From NCBI RefSeq assembly GCF_900631615.1, contig NZ_LR131273.1:1922001-1986000 (forward strand): DNA of 64,000 nucleotides. The letters run 5' to 3'. Below the pieces are notes generated by a model. It had not been told where the DNA came from. It ran no database searches and worked only from the letters and a program-made list of their open reading frames with translations. Positions 7,298 to 15,843 of this stretch are shown in pieces. The DNA comes from Tsukamurella paurometabola (GTDB lineage: Bacteria; Actinomycetota; Actinomycetes; Mycobacteriales; Mycobacteriaceae). The position numbers and the translations under genes are program-made. Numbering within the stretch: the stretch's first letter is position 1; each line of letters begins with the position of its first letter.

Positions 7298-8089
7298 ATG
7301 ACCACCCTGGAAGTGCCCGCGCAGTTCGCCCGCAGCGGCGGCGGGTTCGATTCGCTGCCCGCCGCGGAGGGCCGCTGGGCGCCCGGCACCCTGTCGGGGC
7401 CCGCGATCGCGGGCCTGCTCGCGCAGGTCCTCGACACCGAGTTCGGCGAGGGCCTCGTCGGGACGCGCTGGCACTGCGACATGTTCCGCATGGTCCGCTC
7501 GGGCCACCTCGACGTGCGGACCCGCCTCGTCCGCTCGGGCCGCCGCATCCGCGTCGCCGAGGCGGAGATCATCCAGAACGACAAGACCGTCGTCCGCGCC
7601 GCCGTCACCTTCTACCACCGGGCACCGCAGCCCGACGGTGTCGTCTGGTCCGACCCGCACGTACCCGCCCCTCCGCCGCCCGAGGCACCGCGCTTGGCGA
7701 TGGCCGGCGGCAGCGGCGACTACGTCTCGTCGGACACCCCGGAACAGTGGGCCACCGCCGAGCGCAAGCGCGTCTGGACCCGCGGCTGGCGCGTCCTCGA
7801 CGGGGAGGAGACGACGCCCTTCGCCCGCGCCGCGATGGTCTCCGACTGCACCAACCTGGTGACCGGCATGGGCACCGGCGGCGTCGAGACCATCAACGGC
7901 GACGTCTCCATGGCCATCGCCCGGGCGCCCCATGGCGACGAGATCGGCCTGGAGGCCGACCAGTTCGTCATCGTCGACGGCATCAGCATCGCCTCGGCGA
8001 GCATGTTCGACCGCGACGGCCGGTTCGGCGTCTGCACCGTCACGGGAGTCGCCACCGGCTCCGCCGTCCACGGACCCACCTCGTCATGA
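7298..8089 (+). CDS. Acyl-CoA thioesterase-like (HotDog) protein
   Basis: A 263-residue protein of the thioesterase-like (4HBT_3/TesB-like) superfamily with two HotDog-like halves. The N-terminal half carries WHCDMFRMVRSGHLDVRTRL and AEAEIIQNDKTVVRAAVTFY, typical of the first domain; the second ends GVETINGDVSMAIARAP and SASMFDRDGRFGVCTV. The likely reaction is hydrolysis of acyl-CoA to free acid and CoA; chain length is unknown. An out-of-frame ATG at 7293 is followed by a stop, so ATG 7298 is chosen. It overlaps the enoyl-CoA hydratase gene by 4 bases (ATGA), linking the pair to fatty-acid or acyl-CoA metabolism. Confidence 0.8.
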   Translation: MTTLEVPAQFARSGGGFDSLPAAEGRWAPGTLSGPAIAGLLAQVLDTEFGEGLVGTRWHCDMFRMVRSGHLDVRTRLVRSGRRIRVAEAEIIQNDKTVVRAAVTFYHRAPQPDGVVWSDPHVPAPPPPEAPRLAMAGGSGDYVSSDTPEQWATAERKRVWTRGWRVLDGEETTPFARAAMVSDCTNLVTGMGTGGVETINGDVSMAIARAPHGDEIGLEADQFVIVDGISIASASMFDRDGRFGVCTVTGVATGSAVHGPTSS

Positions 8090-8853
8090 CCGTCGTCGTC
8101 AGCCGGCGGGGACCGGTCACCGTCATCGAGATCGACCGGCCCGGCGTGCGCAACGCCGTCGACCGTGCCACCGCCGAGGCCCTCGCCGACGCCTTCCGCG
8201 CGTTCGACGCCGACCCGGACGCGGCTGTCGCCGTCCTGCACGGCAGGGGCGGGACCTTCTGTGCGGGAGCCGATCTCAAGGCGGTCGCTGCCGGCACTCC
8301 GAATCGTGTGGAGCCCGACGGAGATGCGCCGATGGGAATCTCGCGCATGCGGCTGAGCAAGCCCGTCATCGCCGCGATCGAGGGGCACGCCGTGGCCGGC
8401 GGCCTCGAACTCGCGATCTGGGCGGACCTGCGCGTCGCCGCCGCCGACGCGGTCCTGGGCGTCTTCTGTCGCCGCTGGGGCGTGCCGCTCATCGACGGCG
8501 GCACGGTCCGGCTGCCCCGCCTCATCGGGGCGAGCCGTGCGATGGACCTGATCCTCACCGGGCGGCCCGTCGATGCCGCGGAGGCCGAGCGGATCGGCCT
8601 GGTCAACCGCGTCGTCGAACCCGGAACGGCGCTGGACGCCGCCGTGGAGCTGGGCCGGCAGCTCGCCGGATTCCCGCAGACGTGCCTGCGCAACGACCGG
8701 CTCTCGATGCTCGACGCGGAGACGGAACCCGAGGCCGAGGCGCTCGGCATCGAGTTCCGGTACGGGCTCGGCTCCCTCGCGGACGGTGCCGTCGCCGGCG
8801 CCACCCGGTTCTCCGACGGTGCCGGGCGACACGGCGCCTTTCAGGACGAATGA
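8086..8853 (+). CDS. Enoyl-CoA hydratase/isomerase family protein
   Basis: A 255-residue crotonase-fold enzyme. The CoA-binding and oxyanion segments are visible: HGRGGTFCAGADLKAVA (about residues 51-67) and AIEGHAVAGGLELAIWADLR (about residues 96-115). The second catalytic region reads FCRRWGVPLIDGGTVRLPRLIG; the Glu often found in hydratases (GxxPExGxxxxL) is replaced by Asp-Gly (PLIDGG), so the exact reaction is uncertain and may be isomerase- or hydratase-like on an unusual substrate. It starts within the stop of the thioesterase gene and is translationally coupled to it. Confidence 0.85.
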   Translation: MTVVVSRRGPVTVIEIDRPGVRNAVDRATAEALADAFRAFDADPDAAVAVLHGRGGTFCAGADLKAVAAGTPNRVEPDGDAPMGISRMRLSKPVIAAIEGHAVAGGLELAIWADLRVAAADAVLGVFCRRWGVPLIDGGTVRLPRLIGASRAMDLILTGRPVDAAEAERIGLVNRVVEPGTALDAAVELGRQLAGFPQTCLRNDRLSMLDAETEPEAEALGIEFRYGLGSLADGAVAGATRFSDGAGRHGAFQDE

Positions 8854-8985
8854 CCGGTTTGCGATGACGACGAATCGTCGGGTAACGGACACGCAACGGT
8901 CACCTGCAATTCGTCACACCGGCCACAGCCGCCACCTACTGTGCAGATGAACGCCCCGCCCGGGGGCGTGCAGAGAGGGACAATC

Positions 8986-9216
8986 ATGGGGCTCGCCAGT
9001 GTTCGGAACGAACTCGACGATCTCACCGCCCAGCTCACGGTCATCGCCGCGTCCATCGGGCGCACCGGCGACGACCTCCAGATCGACGCTCGCAGCCTGC
9101 ACGAGACCGGCTCGTGCGATGCGGTCAACTCGATCGCCCGCCGCCTCGACGACCAGGGACTCCAGTTGCGCCGCCTGCAGGCGCGCATCACCAGGGTTGT
9201 CGACGCGCTCGCCTGA
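8986..9216 (+). CDS. Small helical hypothetical protein, 76 aa
   Basis: Function unknown. ATG 8986 is preceded by GAGAGGGA at 8973-8980, a good ribosome-binding site, so the longer reading from 8941 is not used. The product (MGLASVRNELDDLTAQL through QARITRVVDALA) is a helical hairpin with a heptad-like spacing of hydrophobic residues and no signal peptide or WxG motif. It is convergent with the PaaX-type regulator gene, and the two stop codons are directly adjacent. Confidence 0.65.
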   Translation: MGLASVRNELDDLTAQLTVIAASIGRTGDDLQIDARSLHETGSCDAVNSIARRLDDQGLQLRRLQARITRVVDALA

Positions 9217-9936
9217 TCAGCCCCGGCCGATCCGCATCGCGGCGAGCCACGACCGGAAGTCCGCGTAGGCCGCGGTCAGGTCGTCAGCCGGCCACCCCGG
9301 CGGCTGGAGTTCATTCGGCAGCAGGGGATCCCGGTACAGGTGCCGCACGACCGAGACCATCGTCAGGAACCGGGCGCGTCCGTCCCCGCCGGCAGCCGCG
9401 ACGGCGTCCAGCAGCGCGTGCCCGTGCCGGGACCACTCCGGCAGGTCCCACAGCGTGTGCGCCAGCTCGACGGGGTCGTCCTCCGGCCGCGCGGTGAAGC
9501 GCGTGGTCACTCGCGTGACCGACGGCGGGATCGCCCGGTCGAGGTTCGCGGGCCGCATCCACACGCCCTCGCGCAGTTCCGCGAGGCGCAGCCGGGTCAT
9601 CTCGGTGCGCAGCTCGGCGCGGTCGCCCGCGCTGCGCCCGCTCGTCGTGACGATCGCGGTCTCCCAGGCCCCGTCCCAGGGGAGTGTCGCGGGGGAGTCC
9701 GTGCGCGCCTGGCGTCGCGCGAGGCGATCCGACAGGGCGTAGCGTCCGCCGTCGCGGACCAGGTCGCCCGCGGACACCATCCGCGACATCGCCGCGCGCG
9801 TCGTGGACTCGGAGACGCCGAACAGGCGCATCGCCGCCACGATCTCGCGCCCCTCCAGCTCCGGTGGGTGCGCGCCCAGTAGCAGGCTCAGCACGGCCGA
9901 GCGTGCGGAGACCGTCGTGGTGAGGGGCGTGGACAT
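9217..9936 (-). CDS. PaaX-type transcriptional regulator
   Basis: A 239-residue GntR-like winged-helix repressor of the PaaX family. The N-terminal DNA-binding part reads SAVLSLLLGAHPPELEGREIVAAM, then FGVSESTTRAAMSRMVSAGDLVRDGGRYALSDRL, which matches the PaaX pattern of a helix-turn-helix with TxRxAxSRxxxxGxL. The C-terminal region carries WDLPEW and the YRDPLLPNELQPPGWPADD motif typical of the family. PaaX proteins sense aryl- or acyl-CoA thioesters. It is transcribed divergently from the AidB-like acyl-CoA dehydrogenase across a spacer with a 9-base inverted repeat, so that gene is the likely target. Confidence 0.85.
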   Translation of the reverse strand: MSTPLTTTVSARSAVLSLLLGAHPPELEGREIVAAMRLFGVSESTTRAAMSRMVSAGDLVRDGGRYALSDRLARRQARTDSPATLPWDGAWETAIVTTSGRSAGDRAELRTEMTRLRLAELREGVWMRPANLDRAIPPSVTRVTTRFTARPEDDPVELAHTLWDLPEWSRHGHALLDAVAAAGGDGRARFLTMVSVVRHLYRDPLLPNELQPPGWPADDLTAAYADFRSWLAAMRIGRG

Positions 9937-10037
9937 CGGCTCGACGCTACACCGCGGTGGTGTGATCGCCCGGGTGAGCGGCGGGGCGGGACAGGGTGGC
10001 ACCGCGGAACTGTGCGGGCCCGACGCGCACACGTTCA

Positions 10038-10071
10038 TTGCATATCTGGTGCGACTGTCACTGATATGCAA
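10038..10071. promoter_or_regulatory. Inverted repeat operator candidate
   Basis: Perfect 9-base arms, TTGCATATC at 10038-10046 and GATATGCAA at 10063-10071, are separated by 16 bases. They lie in the 188-base spacer between the PaaX-type regulator and the acyl-CoA dehydrogenase, 54 bases before the latter's start. This is a likely binding site for that regulator. Confidence 0.6.
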
Positions 10072-10124
10072 CACTGAGGAGAACGGCCCGAGCGGGCCGC
10101 GCACCGTCGAACGAAGGAGCAGGC

Positions 10125-11774
10125 GTGCCCACCCACGAAGTGACCAACCAGGTGCCGCCACTGCTGGGTTTCAACACGGCCGAGACCCCGATGATCGACG
10201 ACGCGCTGCGGCGCGCCCACGTCGACGCCGCGCACATGGACGCGATCCACACGCTCGGCGCGCTCGGCGGCACGGCCGAGGCTCTGGAATGGGGCGATCT
10301 CGCCGAGGCGCACCCGCCCGTCCTCAAGACCCACGACCGATACGGCCACCGCATCGACGAGGTGGTCTACGACCCCGCCTATCACCAGCTCATGAAGGTC
10401 TCCGTCGAGCACGGCCTGCACGCGGCGCCCTGGGCCGAGACCGACCCCAACGCCCACCTGGTGCGCGCCGCGAAGTTCAGCGTGTGGGGCCACGTCGACG
10501 CCGGGCACGGCTGCCCGATCTCCATGACCTACGCGGTGGTGCCCGCGCTGCGCGCCAACGCCGAGCTCGCGGCGCAGTACGAGCCGCTGCTCACCGCGAA
10601 GCAGTACGACTTCGGCCTGCGGGCCCCGCTGAGCAAGCGCGGCCTCATCGCCGGCATGTCGATGACGGAGAAGCAGGGCGGCTCCGACGTCCGTGCCAAC
10701 ACCACCCGAGCGATCCCGCAATCCGATGGGACGTACCGCATCACGGGCCACAAGTGGTTCACCTCCGCGCCCATGTCGGACCTCTTCCTCACGCTCGCGC
10801 AGACCGAATCGGGCGTCTCGTGCTTCTTCATCCCGCGCGTGCTGCCCGACGGGACGCGCAACGTCTTCGCCCTGCAGCGCCTCAAGGACAAGCTGGGCAA
10901 CCACTCCAACGCCAGCAGCGAGGTCGAGTACGACGGCACCGTCGGATGGCTCGTGGGCGATGAGGGACGCGGCGTGCGCACCATCGTCGAGATGGTCAAC
11001 ATGACCCGTCTCGACTGCGTGCTCGGCACCGCCACCGGCATGCGGGCCGGCCTCGCGCAGGCCGCGCACCACGCCGCGCACCGCAAGGCCTTCGGCGCCG
11101 ACCTCATCGACCAGCCACTCATGCGCAACGTGCTGGCCGACCTCGCCGTCGAGGCGGAGGGCGCCACCACCGCCGGCCTGTGGCTCGCGAGCCTCACCGA
11201 CCGGTCCGTCGCCGGCGACGAGGACGCCTCCGCGCTGCGCCGGATCGCGCTGGCCGTCACCAAGTACCACGTGTGCAAGCGCGGCCCGATCCACGCCGCC
11301 GAGGCGCTGGAGTGCCTGGGCGGCAACGGGTACATCGAGGACTCGCGGCTACCGCGCCTGTACCGCGAGGCGCCCCTGCTCTCGGTGTGGGAGGGGTCCG
11401 GCAACGTGGCCGCCCTCGACGTGCTGCGCGCGATGGCCCGGGAACCGCAGACCGTCGCGGCCTTCTTCGACGAGCTCGACGCCGCGGCCGGTGCCGACGC
11501 CGTGTACGACGAGGCGGTCGCGAAACTCAAGGGCGCGTTCGGTGCGCTCGACCTCACCGATCAGGTCGCGATGCAGTTCGGCGCCCGCCGGCTCGTCGGT
11601 GACATGGCAGCCGCGCTGCAGGGCTCGCTGCTCGTGCGCTACGGCCACCCCGCCGTCGCGGACGCCTACACCCGCACCCGCCTCGCCGGCGACCGCGGCG
11701 ACGTCTTCGGCACCCTCCCGCACGGCGTCGACACCGCCGCGATCCTGGATCGGGTCACCCCGAAGCTCGGCTGA
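10125..11774 (+). CDS. AidB-like acyl-CoA dehydrogenase
   Basis: A 549-residue flavoprotein close to the 541 residues of Escherichia coli AidB. It has the long N-terminal domain typical of AidB (HEVTNQVPPLLGFNTAETP), then the acyl-CoA dehydrogenase core: LSKRGLIAGMSMTEKQGGSDVRANTT, ITGHKWFTSAPMSDLFL and the C-terminal helical domain with ALECLGGNGYIEDSRLPRLYREA. AidB proteins bind FAD and double-stranded DNA and are tied to alkylation damage, though related actinobacterial enzymes may act on acyl-CoA. GTG 10125 follows AAGGAG at 10114-10119. The divergent PaaX-type regulator suggests induction by an acyl-CoA ligand. Confidence 0.88.
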   Translation: MPTHEVTNQVPPLLGFNTAETPMIDDALRRAHVDAAHMDAIHTLGALGGTAEALEWGDLAEAHPPVLKTHDRYGHRIDEVVYDPAYHQLMKVSVEHGLHAAPWAETDPNAHLVRAAKFSVWGHVDAGHGCPISMTYAVVPALRANAELAAQYEPLLTAKQYDFGLRAPLSKRGLIAGMSMTEKQGGSDVRANTTRAIPQSDGTYRITGHKWFTSAPMSDLFLTLAQTESGVSCFFIPRVLPDGTRNVFALQRLKDKLGNHSNASSEVEYDGTVGWLVGDEGRGVRTIVEMVNMTRLDCVLGTATGMRAGLAQAAHHAAHRKAFGADLIDQPLMRNVLADLAVEAEGATTAGLWLASLTDRSVAGDEDASALRRIALAVTKYHVCKRGPIHAAEALECLGGNGYIEDSRLPRLYREAPLLSVWEGSGNVAALDVLRAMAREPQTVAAFFDELDAAAGADAVYDEAVAKLKGAFGALDLTDQVAMQFGARRLVGDMAAALQGSLLVRYGHPAVADAYTRTRLAGDRGDVFGTLPHGVDTAAILDRVTPKLG

Positions 11775-12575
11775 TCAGCGGCGCAGGGCCGCGGCGACGT
11801 CGGCGGGAAGGATGCCCTCCAGATCCGCCCAGGACAGCGCGAACGGCCAGAAGTCGCCCGCCGCGTGGGCGACCGGGACGTAGAACGTGATCCCCGTCGC
11901 CGTCGGCAGCCAATTCGCCAGCGCCGTCGACCCGTTGAGGAACGGGTTCGGCGTCGAGTCGGTGCCCTGCTGCCGGATCAGCTCCTCCACCCGTTCGACC
12001 GCCGCCGGGCCGGGCAGGAGCTGGGAGAGCAGGATCGGCTGCGCCGTCGCGGTATCGATCACGACGGTGCCGATCTGGTTGTTCGGGTGCGCGGCGCCTT
12101 GTTGGTAGAAGTTCGTGAGCAGGATCCCGGCCACGGCCCCCGCGCCGATGCGGCTCACGCGCGAGCCCTCGCCGTCGGCGAGCTGTCCGAACCTGACGGT
12201 GACGCTCCGGTCGGCGGTGCGGAGCCTGCCGATCCGGTCCGCCAGCGACGCGCGCATCGACTCGGTGAAACGCTCGACGACCGCCGCCGACCCGCCCGCG
12301 ATCGTCGGCACCGGAACGTCGTAGACGGCAGCACCGTCGGAACCGGTACTGCGGACCAGCCCGGGGACGTACCCGTGGGCCGCCGTTGCCGTCGGGCCGA
12401 CGGGGCCGTAGTCCCGTGCCGAACCCGCGGACGACGGTGTCGCCACCGACGACGCCGCGGACGCGACGGTCGCGCTCGCCGACGGTGCGGGGGCCGGGGA
12501 CGGATCCCGGCACGCCGCGGAGGTCACCGTCGTTCCCGCGATCAGGGCGGCGACGGCGCACCTGCGGCCGCGCAC
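11775..12575 (-). CDS. Putative lipoprotein with DUF3298/RsiV-like domain
   Basis: A 266-residue protein. A GTG start at 12575 lies 2 bases after the ponA2 stop. The N-terminus reads VRGRRCAVAALIAGTTVTSAAC, a short signal peptide ending in a lipobox-like cysteine at residue 22, followed by a Pro/Ala/Ser linker. Residues from about 75 on resemble the DUF3298 (RsiV-type) domain: VPTIAGGSAAVVERFTESM, then LSQLLPGPAAVERVEELI, then TATGITFYVPVAHAAG and FALSWADLEGILP. The protein is probably anchored on the outer face of the membrane. Its coupling to the penicillin-binding protein gene suggests a role at the cell wall, but no activity is known. Confidence 0.75.
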   Translation of the reverse strand: MRGRRCAVAALIAGTTVTSAACRDPSPAPAPSASATVASAASSVATPSSAGSARDYGPVGPTATAAHGYVPGLVRSTGSDGAAVYDVPVPTIAGGSAAVVERFTESMRASLADRIGRLRTADRSVTVRFGQLADGEGSRVSRIGAGAVAGILLTNFYQQGAAHPNNQIGTVVIDTATAQPILLSQLLPGPAAVERVEELIRQQGTDSTPNPFLNGSTALANWLPTATGITFYVPVAHAAGDFWPFALSWADLEGILPADVAAALRR

Positions 12576-12577
12576 GG

Positions 12578-15109
12578 TCAGTTCCCCGGGGGCTCCGGCG
12601 CCGGGGTCTCCACCGGGCCGCCGCCCTGGCCGCCCGCGCCGGGGATGGTGAACTGCCCGAAGCCCGGGATCGTGATGGTGGTGCCGCCCGGCCCCGTCTG
12701 CACGCCCGGCGTGGACGGGTTCGACGGTGCCGGGGCGATGCCGTTCGACAGGTTCAGCGTGATCGTCGACCCCGGCTGGGTGAAGCCCGAGGGCGACGTC
12801 GAGACGACGGTGCCCTTCGCCGCCGAGTTGTTCACCCAGGCGACCGTGGTCTTGAACCCGGCCGCCTCGACGCGGGACTCGGCCGCGGACTGGTTGAGCC
12901 CGATGACGTTGGGGATCTTGCCGGGACCGAAGCCGTCCTTGTACTTCGGGTCCACGGGCGGCAGGGACACCGGACCGTAGATCGTCGACACCGGCTTGAG
13001 CGCGGTGTACCACGCCGTGGCCGGCTCGTTGCCGCCGTACACGTTGCCGTCGCCGCACGGTCGCAGGGGGCTGGTGCAGATGGGACCGGGGGAGTTGCCG
13101 TCGTTGTAGACGTAGCTGGCACCCGCGTACTGGTTGGTGTACGCGAGGAACGCCGAGGAGCGGAAGGTCTCGGTGGTCCCCGTCTTGCCCGACAGCGGCA
13201 GCGTCCAGCCCGCGCGTGAGGCCGCGCCCGCCGAGGTGCCCGCGCCGCGGTCGTCCGCGCTCAGCGCGTTCGCGAGGGTGTTCGCGAGGCCCTTGTCGAT
13301 GACCTGCTCGCACTTCTCCGACTTGTAGGGCACCGGCGTGGTCTCCGGTTTGCCGTCGGCGCCCACCGTCTGGATGCCGTCACTGTTGCGCTTGGGCTGC
13401 GTGATCGACTGGATCGGGTTCGCCGGGCACCACACGCCGCCGGAGGCGAGCGTCGCGGCCACGTTGGTCAGCTCGAGCGCGCTCACCGCGGTCGGGCCCA
13501 GAGTGAACGACGCGAGGTTCTGCTTCTTGAACATGTCGGCGAGGCTGTCGTTGCCGAAGCCGGAACTGCCGGGCTGGGTGTAGGAGCGCAGGCCGAGCCG
13601 CACGGCCATGTCGACCACGGGGGTCACGCCGACCTGCTCGATGAGCTTGACGAACGGGGTGTTCGGCGAGGTGGCGAGCGCCTGCGTCAGCGACATCGAG
13701 TACGGGTACGGGCCCGCGTTCTTCACGCAGTAGGAGTCCGACGGACAGCCCGCGTATCCGCCGTGGCCCATGCCCTTGACCTGCACCGTCGACGGGACCG
13801 TCACGTTGGTGTCGAGGCCCATGCCCTTCTCCATCGCCGCGGCGACCGTGAAGATCTTGAAGGTGGATCCGGCGCCGTCGCCGACCTGGGCGAAGGGCTC
13901 GGGCTGGACGGTCTCCCGCTTCGCCACGTCCAGCCCGTACACGCGCGAGGAGTTCATCGCGACGATGTCGTGCGAGTTCTCGCCGGGCTTGATGACGTTC
14001 ATGACCTGCGCGACGTTCGACAGGGTGGGGCTGGCCGTGCCGTTGAGCGCGGCCTGCACCGAGTCCTGAACCCGCGGATCCAGCGTGGTGCGGATCGTGT
14101 ACCCGCCGCGCATCACGGTCTCCTTGGGGATTCCCGCCTCGGAGAGGTACTGCAGGACGTAGTCGCAGAAGTAGCCGCGGTTCGCGACCGCCGAGATGCA
14201 GCCGCCGGGCAGCGTGTTGGGGCGCGGGAGCACGCCGAGGGGGGTCCGCTTCGCGGCCTCGTACTCCGCGGCCTTGTCCGGGAAGTTCGCCACGAGCGTG
14301 TCCAGCACCGTGTTGCGGCGGGCGAGCACGCCCTGCGGATTGGCGTACGGATTGAGCGACGAACTGGACTGCACCATCCCGGCGAGCATCGCCGACTCCT
14401 GGATGTTCAGCTGCGAGGCGCGCTTGCCGAAGTAGGTCTGCGCGGCCACCTCGATGCCGTAGGCGCCGTTGCCGAAGGGCACCAGGTTGAGGTAGCGGGC
14501 CAGGATCTGCTCCTTGGCGATGACCTTCGCGCGGGCGTCGTCCACGCCGTGCTCGTCCTTCGCGCGCTCGGTGAGAGTGCGCTCGAGCGTGAGCGCCATC
14601 CGGACCTCGCGGAGCTTGCGGGCCGGGGTGGTCTCGACCGCGGCCCGGCGGTCGGCGTCGGACTTCGCGAGCACGAGCAACTGGTAGTTCTTGATGTACT
14701 GCTGATCCAGCGTGGACGCGCCCTGCTGCACCTCGCCCGCGGACTGGTTCTTGAGGAAGGCGCGCACGGTGCCCTGGTAGTCCACGCCGTCGTGCTCCAT
14801 GAAGCGCTTGTCCTCGATCGAGATGATCGCGCGCACCATGTTGGGCGAGATCTGGTCGAAGGGGACCTGCACCCGGCGCTGGTCGTAGAGGTAGGCCATG
14901 GGGGCGCCGGTCGTGTCGGTGACCGTCGTGACCTCCGGGACCTGGCCCTCCAGCAGCTCGGAGCTGATGTTGTCGACGGTGTCCGCGGCGCGGTTGGAGA
15001 TCAGGCCCAGCCCGCCGACGTAGGGGAACAGGACGCCGGCGACCAGCAGTCCGGCCAGCAGGACGCAGCCGGCCAGCTTCGCGATCACTCCGGGTTTCGA
15101 CACGGTCAC
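12578..15109 (-). CDS. ponA2: Bifunctional penicillin-binding protein PonA2
   Basis: An 843-residue class A PBP that polymerises and cross-links peptidoglycan outside the membrane. A single N-terminal membrane anchor spans about residues 9-36. The GT51 glycosyltransferase domain follows with ISIEDKRFMEHDGVD (catalytic Glu99) and QGASTLDQQYIKN (129-141). The transpeptidase has the nucleophile motif STFK (Ser415, Lys418), SPN at 481-483 and KTG at 642-644. A single PASTA domain lies near residues 695-765 (IPNVIGLNQSAAESRVEAAG), then a Pro/Gly-rich tail. One PASTA domain and the divergent whiB4 neighbour match mycobacterial PonA2 (Rv3682), needed for survival under acid, oxidative and stationary-phase stress. 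Confidence 0.95.
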   Translation of the reverse strand: MTVSKPGVIAKLAGCVLLAGLLVAGVLFPYVGGLGLISNRAADTVDNISSELLEGQVPEVTTVTDTTGAPMAYLYDQRRVQVPFDQISPNMVRAIISIEDKRFMEHDGVDYQGTVRAFLKNQSAGEVQQGASTLDQQYIKNYQLLVLAKSDADRRAAVETTPARKLREVRMALTLERTLTERAKDEHGVDDARAKVIAKEQILARYLNLVPFGNGAYGIEVAAQTYFGKRASQLNIQESAMLAGMVQSSSSLNPYANPQGVLARRNTVLDTLVANFPDKAAEYEAAKRTPLGVLPRPNTLPGGCISAVANRGYFCDYVLQYLSEAGIPKETVMRGGYTIRTTLDPRVQDSVQAALNGTASPTLSNVAQVMNVIKPGENSHDIVAMNSSRVYGLDVAKRETVQPEPFAQVGDGAGSTFKIFTVAAAMEKGMGLDTNVTVPSTVQVKGMGHGGYAGCPSDSYCVKNAGPYPYSMSLTQALATSPNTPFVKLIEQVGVTPVVDMAVRLGLRSYTQPGSSGFGNDSLADMFKKQNLASFTLGPTAVSALELTNVAATLASGGVWCPANPIQSITQPKRNSDGIQTVGADGKPETTPVPYKSEKCEQVIDKGLANTLANALSADDRGAGTSAGAASRAGWTLPLSGKTGTTETFRSSAFLAYTNQYAGASYVYNDGNSPGPICTSPLRPCGDGNVYGGNEPATAWYTALKPVSTIYGPVSLPPVDPKYKDGFGPGKIPNVIGLNQSAAESRVEAAGFKTTVAWVNNSAAKGTVVSTSPSGFTQPGSTITLNLSNGIAPAPSNPSTPGVQTGPGGTTITIPGFGQFTIPGAGGQGGGPVETPAPEPPGN

Positions 15110-15349
15110 CAGGATACGTGCCGACCCGTCCCGGACCCGGTTCCCGACGCGCCGACCAGGCGATCGGTACGGGCGTGCTGGATTTCTTGGACCACTGTTC
15201 GACTTACCTCGGCCCTCGACTTGTTTCCGCCGTGTGATTCAGGTAACACTATTGCAGACGATGTGGCGAGCACCTCGATCGGCCCCCCGCACACCCGCCG
15301 GGATGGGCTGCCACCGGGGCCGGGCCGCACCACGCGAAAGGGGAGTCAG

Positions 15350-15664
15350 ATGACAAGTGCACGCGTTCTGGTCGACGACGAGGATCGCCTGGTTTGGGTT
15401 TCCAAGGCCAAGTGTCGTGACGTCGATCCCGACGAGCTGTTCGTCCGCGGAGCCGCCCAGCGCAAGGTCGCGACCATCTGCCGCCACTGCCCCGTCCAGC
15501 TCGAGTGCGGCGCCGACGCGCTCGACAGCCGCGTCGAGTTCGGCGTGTGGGGCGGCATGACCGAGCGGCAGCGCCGCGCCCTCCTCCGCCAGCATCCCGA
15601 GGTCACCAGCTGGCGCGCCTTCTTCGAAGCCCAGCGCGAGCGCAAGCGCGTCGCCGCGGGCTGA
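15350..15664 (+). CDS. whiB4: WhiB4-type iron-sulfur redox regulator
   Basis: A 104-residue Wbl protein. Four cysteines that ligate a [4Fe-4S] cluster are Cys22, Cys44, Cys47 and Cys53 (spacing C-x21-C-x2-C-x5-C), followed by the GVWGG turn at 65-69 and a basic C-terminus (ERQRRALLRQ, EAQRERKRVAAG) for DNA contact. ATG 15350 follows AAAGGGGAG at 15338-15346. The position divergent from ponA2 matches M. tuberculosis Rv3681c WhiB4, an oxygen- and NO-sensitive regulator of oxidative-stress genes. The 240-base spacer holds both promoters. Confidence 0.92.
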   Translation: MTSARVLVDDEDRLVWVSKAKCRDVDPDELFVRGAAQRKVATICRHCPVQLECGADALDSRVEFGVWGGMTERQRRALLRQHPEVTSWRAFFEAQRERKRVAAG

Positions 15665-15693
15665 CGTTCCCCGGCTCCCGTCCGGGAGTGCCC

Positions 15694-15726
15694 AGGGCCT
15701 CGTACCGTCCGACGGTGCGAGGCCCT
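15694..15726 (+). terminator. Intrinsic terminator of whiB4
   Basis: A near-perfect hairpin starts 30 bases after the whiB4 stop: AGGGCCTCG (15694-15702) pairs with CGAGGCCCT (15718-15726), and inside it ACCGTC pairs with GACGGT. TTCGTTTG follows. A second GC hairpin, arms 15750-15758 and 15765-15773, lies between this site and the convergent ATPase genes. Confidence 0.8.
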
Positions 15727-15843
15727 TTCGTTTGTCCAGCTACATGTTTGGGCGGGCCGTTCTGGGCCCGCCCGGGTCTCGCCCCGACCCGGAGCTCGAC
15801 CCGACCCGGGGTCGGCCCGAACCGGAACTCGGTCCCGGTGGGG

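Noticed and set aside
10035-11294. A 419-codon minus-strand frame antisense to the AidB-like gene
   Set aside because: Shadow of the real gene: it covers the operator repeat, has no ribosome-binding site and a Val/Gly/His-rich composition typical of antisense high-GC frames.
13763-15349. A plus-strand frame running through ponA2 into whiB4
   Set aside because: Only the last 104 codons (from 15350) are whiB4; the rest is antisense to ponA2 and has no family features.
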